Assembly: GCA_019828595.1 (NCBI GenBank)
Contig: JAHQRK010000047.1
Coordinates: 1-64,000 of the forward strand
Direction of reading: 5' to 3'
DNA length: 64,000 nucleotides
Source: Aphanomyces cochlioides
Lineage: Eukaryota; Oomycota; Saprolegniomycetes; Saprolegniales; Verrucalvaceae
Shown: piece by piece, positions 1 through 9,223 of the stretch
Position numbering within the stretch: position 1 is the first letter of the stretch
Layout of the letters: every line of letters starts with the position of its first letter
The notes under the pieces: generated by a model
The model's input: the letters and a program-made list of their open reading frames with translations, nothing else
The model's database searches: none
Told to the model about the DNA's origin: nothing
Position numbers and translations under genes: made by a program

Positions 1-981
1 CGTCCTGCTGCGTTTGTCGTCGTTCCCGCTGCGAGCTGTCGCCGTTGTCGCTGTGGTGCCGTGATGCTTCTGTCGTTGCTGCTGCTGCTGTGTTGTCGTG
101 CCCTTGCCGCTGCTTTGTCGTCGTGCCGCTGCCGGATGTTGCCGCGATTGTTGTCCGTGGGTGCGAAACGCGTTGGGTGCGCTGCGACACGCGTTGGTTG
201 AAGAAGGCGACTGGCTCAAGGAAGGCGTTCAAGCAAGGCGTTCAAGACCCAAGAGCGGCTGGAGCGAAACGCGAGGAGTCAAATATCCGTTCCTTCGATG
301 GTGTGACGCGGGGCGAAGGACCTGGTCAGTCCGTGTCCGTGGATATGAGTCGAGTGCTTTGGGTTTGTCTCTTGGTTGTCCCTTTTGTGGCACTTGTGCC
401 TTTGATGTGGCCTTTGGCCTTTCGATCTGGGTGTCCCTTTTTCCTGATTTCCTAAACTCCTTTGATGGAGCCCCCGGGGGTAGCGTCCAAGTGAAGACTT
501 CTTCGAAAAAGGCGGTTGGGCTCTTGTTGCTTTGATGACTTGTTTGCGTAGGTTGGCGAGCGATCGAGTGATTTTTTTTGCGTTGCGTTTGTTGGCCATG
601 GCGGCGAATTTTGGCGTTGCGTTTGTTGGCACTGTTGGCGTTGAAGAAAAGCGTGAAGAAACGTGGAAGTCAGCCCACGAGCGCAGCTACGGGCGGTTTT
701 TTGCTTGACTTTGCCGCCGTTGGCACTTGGATTTCGCGAAGGTCGCTTGAAATCTCCAAGTCGCCGCAAAAAAGCTCGCTGATTTTATGCGAAGCGCTGC
801 CCAAAACTTTAATTCCGTAATTCACACTTGAATTGCCGATGTTTCTTGTTTTTTGTAGTTGACTTTCAAACTTGGCCGCATTTGACTTCAAAATTTGGAG
901 TCACTTTCAAGTAAGTTGTCAAAAAGTCATACATGTTTCTAACTTGTCTTGTAGATGACTTGTCCAGGACAGTACTCAACA
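1..981. other. No clear gene; probable 3' flank or 3' UTR of LINE C
   Basis: I see no convincing gene here. Bases 1-170 are low-complexity, rich in CTG/CGT trinucleotides. A 12-bp direct repeat (AAGGCGTTCAAG) occurs at 222-233 and 235-246, and a 17-bp repeat occurs at 580-596 and 614-630. From about 820 to 980 the sequence is rich in short ACTTG and TTGACTT words. The stretch follows the ORF2 stop of LINE C at 982, so it is probably that element's 3' UTR. No tRNA-Tyr stub or family A/B-type 3' structure marks an element end, so the boundary of C is not visible. Confidence 0.4.
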
Positions 982-3900
982 TCAAGTCAACTTGAAGATG
1001 GCTGGATGTTTGTCCAAGAATCTCCGGTACGAACTGCGTTGGCTCAGCAAACCAAGAGTCGCCATGGTTTGTTGAGAGGTTGCTGGGTCTTGATTCATTC
1101 GAAGCCATCGGCGAACATTGGACGCCCAAAATGTCAAGGCAACATCGTTCAACCCAGGCAAGTAAGGTGGCTTGGTTGTATCAAATTTAACTTTGTTGCG
1201 ATGTGTCCATAGGAGATGAAGAATGCTGCAAACCAGCATAAACCAAAGACGATGGAGAACGTTTCGATATCGTTGCCACCGCTGAGCGACTTGGAAGGCA
1301 TCGATGTTGGTAATCCAGTCCCAGGTAAAGCGAACGCCAAATATACTCCATGCCTCACGATGCTGTAGCCACACACGACAAGTAACTGGGCAGTCCAAGA
1401 ACAAGTGCTGGCGGGTTTCACGCGCAAAGCAGTTGGGATAACCACATCGGAGTGCACTCGGGTCAGTGGCCTCTTTGTACTTGAACTTATCACCCACTGG
1501 GATCATATCGTAGAGAATTCTTGTCCAAAGGTCTGCTTGGACCGGCGTCACAAGACTTGAAAAGGGCTTTACGAAGGTTGAAAGGTAATTGGCGACTTTG
1601 GTATGATTCTCACGTGTGTTGGAACGCAAGGGATGAGGTCGCGTCAACATGGGAGCGTGAAAACTCACTCGCTTGATTACTTTGGTTGTCCATGAGTTGA
1701 ATGGTACGTCGGTGTCTCCTTGTCGACCTGAAATCACCATTTGAGGCGTAAGGTCGTTATCAACCGGTGCGTCGAGCTGCTTGTTGGCCTGAGTCCAAAC
1801 ATTCGTTGCAATTAGTGTCACCAACTTGTAGAAGTATCTGAAGGACGTCGGCACGGGTAATTCCTCGACAAAATGGTCCAAATGATCCTCCATTGACTCG
1901 CGAAACTCTTCGTAGGTTGGCCACGTTCTTGCTGGCGTCAAGAAGTCTTCCAAGCAATGTACGCCCCTCCAAGCAAGGTGTCTGTACCAGTCGCGATGGT
2001 TTCGAAGCGTGACTGCAAGCGATGACATCCCATCTCGACCCGGGACTTGGAAAAGCGGGTGCGACGACAGCCACAATGGCATTTGCGTCATCTGATTCAA
2101 CGTAGGTTCATGTGGCGTCTTGTTTGTGAGCGGAATTTGACTCCAATGCTTCCAAATATCATTCCAAAGAGGTGAGATCAAGTCCCGCTGCACAAGCTTA
2201 TTGTTTGCGCTAGGATTGTACAGCATGAAGTCCCAAGTTGTTGCCCGCGAGTATGGGTACATACAGCGCTTCAATCGATCTGCTGGTAAGAGTGCCCACA
2301 ATTCAGGATTGTCCTGATTGGTTTGGACTAGAAGTTGAAGACGTGTGATGCGTTGCTTTCGAATCACCGAAGCGATATGCGGCACTTTGAAGCCTGTCTT
2401 TGAGTCATGAAGCAAGCCACTTGGGGCCAAGGCCAGATACTTGTCTTGGGCATGTGTGCGCCGACTCAAGACAAACTTGTTCACCATCGACTGCCATTTT
2501 TGCACGGTATGGTTTGGAATTGGAAGAACCATGGTGTAATGCCAAAGTTGTGATAGGATCATTGTGCTCACAAGCAATCGTCTGCCTTTGAGGGTTCTTG
2601 CTCGACACGCCCACGTGGTAAATGACTTGTAGAACTTGTCGGTGATGGCATTGATTTGAAGCATAGGGTCCAACTTGTGTCCCAACTCGATCCCAAGGTA
2701 CTTGATTGGCCTTCCACTTGGTACCATGGTCAATCTTGGGTGTTCAAAAACTGATTGAGTATTGTCTAGGGTCAAGACCTTGCTTTTGTTGCGATTGAGC
2801 TTGGCGCCGGAATGCCGACAGAATTCATCGACGAGCTCCAGTTGCGCTTCCAAGTCTCCAACCGAGCTTGAGATGAGCGTGGTATCGTCCGCGAAGAGAA
2901 GAACCGATGCGATCCCGAGTCCGAGAAAGCGTAGCCGTATTCGGGGTGGTTGCGAAGCATTTGAGCGAGTGGTTCGATCGTCAATACAAAGAGCATCGAC
3001 GACAATGGATCGCCTTGCTTGACACCTCGAGACGGGTAGAATGGATCGGTAAGTCTGCCATTGATGTTCAAGCTGACTTGGGTTTGGTTGTAGAGTAACT
3101 TAACCCAGTCAATGAACTGATCTCCGACATTGAACTTCTTGAGAACGGCAAACATGAATTCATGATTCACACGATCATAGGCCTTTTCAAAGTCCAAGAA
3201 CATTGCATAGGCTTCTTGGTTGAAGGTCGTGCAGTGGTGTTGAAGATCTTGAAGGAAGATAACATGGTCATGGATGCGTCTGCCCTTGACAAAGCCATTT
3301 TGCCCAGGTTGAATGATCGCTGGTAGGACTTGAGACATTCTGTACGCTAAAGCGCGTGATAGGACTTTGACTTCGACCGGAATCAAGGCTATGGGTCTGT
3401 AGTTCGCAGGGTTGCGGCGGTCACCACCTTTGAACAGCAATGATATCGCCGACCATCTCTGCGATTCTAACATGATGCCTTGCTGGAGCTGATGATTGAA
3501 GACTATCGACAAAATTTCGCCAAACAAGGTAGGATGCAATTGATAGAATCCAGCTGAGAACCCGTCAATTCCAGGCGACTTGTGAGGATTCATCGTCTTG
3601 ATGGATTGCGCCAGTTCTTCAGTCGTTAATGGGGCGTCCAACATGTCCGAGTCGTCTTGGGGTAGGTGTCTTTCGAGCACAGTTAAGAATTGGTCTTTGG
3701 CATGTTGACTTGTAGGTTGAAAGTCGCCTTCGCTCATCACTGCAGACCAATGACGAGTGAATGCAGCGTGGATTTCTTCGGGTATGGCAGTGACATTCCC
3801 ATGTTCATCATAACAATCAACGATAGGAATGGAGAACTGCCTTGCCCGGGGTTTACGAAAGAAGTGACTTGTCGGAGCTTCATTTTTGGTTGCGTGGAAG

Positions 3901-5009
3901 TCGAAACTCAAGTCTGCTTGGTGTTGTTTCAAGTCTCGCGTCTTCGTCTCATACTGTGCCTTTGCAGTATTGAGAGCTGCTTCGGTGAGTCGTCCTCGAT
4001 GATGCTTTAACTGAGCTTGTAACCATAGGATTTTTGCTTCCTGGAGTGCATTCCTTTGACTTGTGATTATCCGAGCATGGTACTTTTGAAGAAAGCGCTT
4101 GGTGCGGCGTTGCCATTGCGTCCACAAGACTCCTGGGCGGTCCGAAACTTTCAAGCGCTCGAGGAGGTCTCTTGCCTCAGACACGATTGCTTCTCGGACT
4201 TCTTGGATCGTCAGAAGTTCTTTTGGCAGCTTCCAATAGCTTTTAACCCGCGTTGTTTGCACCGGTTGGAGCTCCACTTTATGCCACATGTGATCCGTGT
4301 TTGCTGTAGGTTCAAAGTATTCGCCAGTGGAATACATTCGGCACAAGGCGGAGTTCAGGAAGATGTAATCAAGACGATTGAGCCGCTTGGGTGAAGAGTA
4401 AACACACTTTGTAGGGTTGAAAGATCTCCAAGCGTCAACGACATCAAGCTCTTGAAGCCAAGCGAAGCAAGACTGCCTGTTGACTTGGTGGTTCGAGTTG
4501 GTGGAGCCTCTGGAATCCAATGTTCGATCCATTGGAAGGTTGAAGTCTCCCATGACGACGTGTTTGGATCCCATGGGAAAGTTTCGTGGCAAAGCCTCGA
4601 AGAAAGCGTCGCGCTCGCTGTCGACAACAGGTGCGTAAACATTGTGGTAGTAGATGGGGTCTTCTCCCCACATTGAACTGACAACCATGTAGCGATCTTC
4701 GACGTCGTATTGGCGTTCGTGTTGAAGTGAGTCGAAGCCAGGAATCGTATGATGGAAGACCATGGCGACGCCACCGGATCTGTATTGCTCAAGTTCTTCT
4801 CCATGCAGCCGATGGTCGTTGGCAGCGATAAAGTAGTTCTTGTGGCCAAGCGCATGATCAAGGTGAAACTTGAACGTGGAGAACATCTTCTCACTGGCAA
4901 ATTTTGTTTCTTGTAGGGCAATAATCTCGTGCCTTGAGATCATCGAGTTGACGAGTTGGTTTCCGTTGTCTCTCGCCAGTCCGTTGATGTTGGCGGTGAC
5001 GATAGACAA
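982..5009 (-). pseudogene. LINE C ORF2: endonuclease-reverse transcriptase, frameshifted
   Basis: The N-terminal half holds an apurinic-type endonuclease with ANINGL, LQETKF, NVYAP, GDFNLP, RLDYIF and TDHMWHKV. The reverse transcriptase follows, with SPGIDGF, NYRPIALI, FLDFEKAYD and GVKQGDPLSS. A frameshift near 2915 splits the protein just before the catalytic FADDTTL, which reads in the other frame. The C-terminal part has YLGIELGH and a zinc knuckle (C-x4-C-x7-H-x4-C, CGYPNC...H...C) and ends at 982. The usual role is target-primed reverse transcription. The endonuclease frame has no upstream ATG: it is open through the ORF1 stop at 5110 to about 5170 in the +1 frame. The start given is TTG and is only a marker. 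Confidence 0.85.
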
Positions 5010-5109
5010 GTTGGTAAGTTTTGAGTTGGGAAACGTGGCTGATGGATGTTGTAGAGGGGGTTGATGGTTGGGATGTGTTGCGGTTGCTTGGACTGAGGCC
5101 GCGGAGACC

Positions 5110-7643
5110 TTAGTACAACAAGTTGTTCCTGCGCTGCAGGCGGGTATTGTCGTTGCCGACGAACGCTGTTAACGAGTTGTCTGTAGGCTGGTAGGCATCG
5201 ATACTGAGTTGCCAGATCCGCGACGACATCTCCGACTTGCAGACGCGATTGAGCTCTTCAGCGAAGTATTGCCCAAACGGCGACTTGAGCAAGGCCCACA
5301 ACGTATTGGGAGCCAACATGCGGCCATGCTTTGTTGGCAGCCATGCTACCGGTTGGCGTGTGAGGTATAAAATCCACTCGTCGTTTCTGAATACTAATGG
5401 CGCTTGAACAGCGAGCCACAATTCGAACGCGGCGAGTGCATCTTCCACTTGTTCCGTTGAGAAGGCAGGGTGTTTTGGCGCAGCTTCGAAGAACTCTCCG
5501 ACGCTCGATATTGCTTCGAGTCTGGTCCACTTGGGGTGTTCTTGGAAGGCACATTTGAAGCCATTGGTGAACGAATCAACCACTGGTAGCTGTGTCGCCG
5601 ACATCCATCGTTGCCAAGCGTGCATACGGACGACCTTGAGGTAATCACTGTACGCATGCGTGGCTAACTTGGTCAGGACTACGTTCATGTTTTGGGTGTG
5701 TGAGTGCACCACCTTCCAGAGGCCGTCGACGTTGCATCGACGGATGTAGTCGACCACATCGAGCTCCGTCCCGGAGATATCGGCTGTGTTGACTTGGTTG
5801 TGGTGTTGAAAAGCGGCCCCTTCCTCGACACTGGTACGGAGCACCTGGACTAGCTCGTCCATTGTGAGGTTGTCAGGATGCCATCGAAGCTTGTTTTCGA
5901 CAACTTGTTGTTTCTTGACGAAGGCGTCGCGAGTGGTGACTACACCTTCGGGGATCTTCGTGATCGTGGGTAAGTACACTCGAGTTGGAGTTTCATGCTG
6001 AGAGTCCACTGGCATAGTGGTAATCTCAATCGTTGCGAGGACATCAAAGAAGTTGTCGGAGGCCCACAAGACTGCCGATGACGACGCTTGCTCAGCGACA
6101 ACTCTCTTCTTTGAGCGCGGTACAACAAATCCGTCTTCATCAGTTGACTGAATCGTGCACGTTTAGCTGATTTTGGATCAACCTCCATGTCACCACTCAA
6201 CGGCGGAGCATCAACCGGGGCAATTGTTTCGGGTTCGGGAGGTGTTATTTCCATATCTTTTGACTCTTCAATTTCACGTTGGGTTGTAGGTTCGTCGGGC
6301 TTTTGTTCTTGGTCCGTTTTTGCTCGTTTGGCTTGTTGGGCTCCTTGGTCTTCGTCATTTTGTTCTTGTTGTGGTTCGGGCGCTTGCTTCCCTTGGCTTT
6401 GCATCACCGCAGCAGCGTGATCCAATTCCAAGCAATGAGGCGAAACGCCAGTGGTGCGAGCAGCGGAGCGTTCAAAGTTCTTGACGAACACGTTGTAGGC
6501 CACGCCGTCAAGTTTCAGCTGATCGGCGGGGTGTCCATTGACTACAAGTTGTTTGGGGACTTCTGCTTCCAAGAAGTAGACGCGCCACACATTGGATTGA
6601 CAGGAGACATTGGGTATGTATTGTCGATATGCTTGAAAGATCGGCTTCATCTTCAGACGACGTAGCAAACGAAAGAGCTTCCCCGAGTCGAAGTTGAAGC
6701 GGATGCCAACAATGTCCATGAAGAAGAACTTGTCCATGGGGTCGGTCGAGTCTTTCGTTGATCCACTGATTTTGGCAGTAGGCGCTGGAATGGTAAAAGT
6801 CTTACCAAAGATCGAGATGGGTTTGCCAACGAGCTGGTCCTTCACGACTTTCGAGGTAATGGACACAACGATGTCACCGGTGCGTGTTTTGTTGAGCTGA
6901 ACGAAATCCAATAGGAGATCCGCCCAGTCGGCGTCTTGGTTCTCTTTGAAGAGCGCATCGATGATCTTCTCGTTGGAGTACTGCTTGTCTGCAAAGGCTC
7001 CACCAGTTTCGATCCACATCGTCGTGGTGGCCCTCTTGGTCTTGACCGGCGTTGCCTTGGAGATGGCTTCAAGCAAGTCTTCCTCGCTTGCGTCTTCTTG
7101 GCTTGCAAGTTCGATGAGCTTGTCGAGGTACTCGGTCTTGGGACGAGTGACAACTGTCTTGACTTTTTTTGGAGGTGTATTTCCTTGGCCGCTCTTGAGG
7201 AGATCGGCGTAGGACATTTTCTTGGGTTGTTGTTGCGGCGTTATCTCGCGTAGGGGAGTGTCAAGTGGGTCGGAGAGATCAATGAGAACTCGACGGGATG
7301 CGGGATCGCCGGCTTGGTCGGTTGGAGGGCTATCCTGGGGCTTGGTGGTATCTTCGACGCGCTCGTACAAACCATCTTGGCGATCGACGGAAACTTTCGA
7401 ATTAGTCTTGCTTGACATATCTTCGTGTTCTTCGGGAGGAGAAGGATCGGCGGCATTCGCGGCGTCGGCGTCGACTGGGCCAAGTGCAACATCCTCATCC
7501 TCACCAGGATGGAGCGATTGCAACGGCGGGTCGACAGCGCTTTCGAAACTTTCCTTGGGAGAGAGGTTCTCAGCAGGAGGCAGGACAACTTGCTTGGCGG
7601 ATTCGAGATCGGTGGCGGGAACGGAAGCGGCGGCGGACGACAT
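5110..7643 (-). pseudogene. LINE C ORF1, RNA-binding-like, frameshifted
   Basis: The ORF starts at ATG 7643, about 59 nt from the element 5' end. The N-terminal 200 residues are acidic and Pro/Ser-rich. A central block resembles the RRM-like region of the A and B ORF1 proteins, with FFFMDIVG, a helical segment and WRVYFLEAEVP. A frameshift near 6148 breaks the frame; the second part runs to TAA at 5110. That part aligns with the conserved C-terminal domain of A and B (here AVQAPLVFRND...LTRQPVAWLPTKHG; HAP-(T/L)Y(Y/F)NSD...TK-PVTAL in the others). Binding of element RNA is the known role of LINE ORF1 proteins; here it is inferred from position and fold-like spacing. Confidence 0.7.
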
Positions 7644-7702
7644 GGTGCGCGGGGTACCTTACTTTGGCAGTTGACTTGAGTGGTTGACGGCAAAAGTAAA
7701 AG

Positions 7703-7717
7703 TCCGGTCATAGCTCA
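7703..7717 (+). repeat. 15-bp target-site copy (tRNA-Tyr 5' stub) between C and B1
   Basis: TCCGGTCATAGCTCA equals base -1 to nt 14 of the tRNA-Tyr gene. It is the right-hand duplication of LINE C and the left-hand one of B1, whose other copy is at 15847-15861. Confidence 0.92.
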
Positions 7718-7790
7718 ATGTCAATGGGGAGTCTATTTGTAGTTAATGTAAACTACAAACTAATATTGCCCGAAGGCTCATCCCATTTCC
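7718..7790 (-). other. Structured 3' end of family B RNA (three-helix fold)
   Basis: Read on the minus strand, AAUGGG pairs with CCCAUU to close two hairpins. One is GCC-UUCG-GGC; the other is a 9-bp stem UUUGUAGUU/AACUACAAA. Family A keeps the same helices with G-U changes and different loops. This is the likely signal read by the reverse transcriptase. Equivalent positions are 19188-19260 and 30917-30989. Confidence 0.7.
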
Positions 7791-7795
7791 AACTG

Positions 7796-9010
7796 CTAGG
7801 CTGAATTGGAAATCAATTTGGCTTTTCGTTTTCTTGATTCGCTTCGACGTTGGGACTTCGATTTCTTCGGTGTTTGTAAGCTAACACGGCGAATATGTCG
7901 GATAAAACTGACTCTTGGCATCTGACCCAGGGGGTATACATTTTCATTGTCTTGGATCATACATAGACTTCGGTCTATGCAGCGCTTGTATCGCTTGGCG
8001 AGGACCCAGCAATGGGATGTTGAATCAGTGACAGAAACAACCAAGAATTCTCCGTCAGGCTCATCCAATATCGCTCTACAGATATCACGAATTGGATCAC
8101 CCACCGATTGCTTGAGCAGTTGACGGGAGAATATGGCGTCGTTGTAGTGGAATCCATGTGTGTATGCCAGCTTGAGAAAATCATGCATCTTGGAAGGGGG
8201 AATGCCCGCGTCTTGAGGAACTCCATGGGCCTCTTTGAAACCCGAAATGACTTCTTCGCTGAGCTCAAAATTGGAGACATTCAAATTGGTAGCAACGATT
8301 CGGATTGCAGCCGCAAGACAAGATTTGTCACTGTTGTTGCCAATTTCTAGCCACAGAGGATCCATCGCTCGAAATTCAGCAAGCGTTGGGGCGAGACCAG
8401 TGTTCGTGAGGAAGTGGGCTCCAGCTTGTCGCCATCGTTGGTACATCGCCACGGCTTCTTGACACCCGCTGAGGTCTTTTTCGTCGAACCAGTCTTTGTC
8501 GAGTCCATCCGGGCGTTGAAACTTCCAGTTGACTTGGTATTGAATAGTTGAAATTCGATTTCGCATTGATGCCACTTCGCGGTGGTCATCGATAAACAAC
8601 ACTTCATCGATGTCATCATCGTCGGTTGGAATTCGCAGAGTGCGTGGGCGGTTGGTTGGGGCATCAGCCGTTGTCGCATTCGTTTGTGGCCTGGCTGGAA
8701 CAGAAACATCGTCCAATAGATCCATGAGGGATGGTAGCGGAGATCCATTGTCATTGCCCAAGGGGTCAAATTCGCGGGTGCTCGAGTTCAAAATGGACAT
8801 ATCAGGAGTAAATTGGTGTTCTTCAGTTGTAACTGGACTTGAAGGACGAGTGTCGGATGATTGCGTCATAGGTACAGAAATCTCAACTCCATCCACTCCC
8901 TCAAGAGTAATCCCTGGAGACATCGAGCTCCCCACACCTCGTGTAGTTATGGGTCTCGACGTCTGCGCGGGGAGTACGCTATCGGCAGTGAAAATCGTTG
9001 AAGCTTCCAT
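7796..9010 (-). CDS. LINE B1 ORF3: chromodomain-like plus putative cysteine protease
   Basis: This third ORF is absent from family A. The first in-frame ATG (9010) has a strong context (A at -3, G at +4) and gives 404 aa; the frame is open upstream to about 9185 without another ATG. Residues 135-194 look like a chromodomain: VLFIDDHR, then QYQVNWKFQRPDG, DKDWF and a terminal helix ending AMYQRW, with candidate cage aromatics Y158, W162 and W174. Residues 215-360 resemble a papain-like cysteine peptidase: NNSDKSCLAAAI (Cys231), DSTSHCWVLA (His333) and MIQDNE (Asp354). The tail 381-399 is Lys/Arg-rich and could be a nuclear signal. Fold and activity are inferred from motif spacing. It is not an OTU protease by motif. 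Translation must be separate from ORF2, whose stop is 213 nt upstream. Confidence 0.75.
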   Translation of the reverse strand: MEASTIFTADSVLPAQTSRPITTRGVGSSMSPGITLEGVDGVEISVPMTQSSDTRPSSPVTTEEHQFTPDMSILNSSTREFDPLGNDNGSPLPSLMDLLDDVSVPARPQTNATTADAPTNRPRTLRIPTDDDDIDEVLFIDDHREVASMRNRISTIQYQVNWKFQRPDGLDKDWFDEKDLSGCQEAVAMYQRWRQAGAHFLTNTGLAPTLAEFRAMDPLWLEIGNNSDKSCLAAAIRIVATNLNVSNFELSEEVISGFKEAHGVPQDAGIPPSKMHDFLKLAYTHGFHYNDAIFSRQLLKQSVGDPIRDICRAILDEPDGEFLVVSVTDSTSHCWVLAKRYKRCIDRSLCMIQDNENVYPLGQMPRVSFIRHIRRVSLQTPKKSKSQRRSESRKRKAKLISNSA

Positions 9011-9223
9011 TGTTGTTGTCTTGGGTAAAATCAAAAGTGAGTCTTGGAGAATTGTTTTGAGATTCTCACTGAACTTATTCTCAGTTGCGACACTTGAGTC
9101 AGGCACGATTTGATTGGGCAGTGAAATGTTTTGCGCGGATCGTGAGTGATGGTCGCCAGGATTCCCAATCAAAAATTCAGCTGGGATACCAAGTCAAGAA
9201 TACAGCTGGGGCTTGTAATCAAA

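Larger units (their letters stand above)
982..7702 (-). mobile_element. LINE family C, decayed; 5' end at tRNA-Tyr site, 3' end not seen
   Basis: This is a non-LTR retrotransposon on the minus strand with ORF1 (5110-7643) and ORF2 (982 to about 5110). Its 5' end abuts a TCCGGTCATAGCTCA stub at 7703-7717, the same target used by families A and B, so it was inserted in a tRNA-Tyr gene. The 5' UTR is about 59 nt. Both ORFs carry a frameshift outside any homopolymer, and the proteins are far diverged from A and B, so it looks older. The left (3') junction is not recognisable and may lie outside the window. Confidence 0.8.

Noticed and set aside
5940..6200. C ORF1 frameshift as programmed
   Set aside because: It lies at no slippery sequence and C is decayed elsewhere as well.
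7740..7790. GAUGAG plus hairpin in the LINE 3' end as a hammerhead ribozyme
   Set aside because: The CUGAUGA core and the GAAA strand are missing; the segment fits a closed three-helix fold better.
7796..9010. ORF3 as an OTU or ULP1 protease
   Set aside because: The OTU DG(N/D)C motif and the ULP1 His-Asp-Gln-Cys order are absent; the Cys-first, His, Asp order is closer to papain-like folds.
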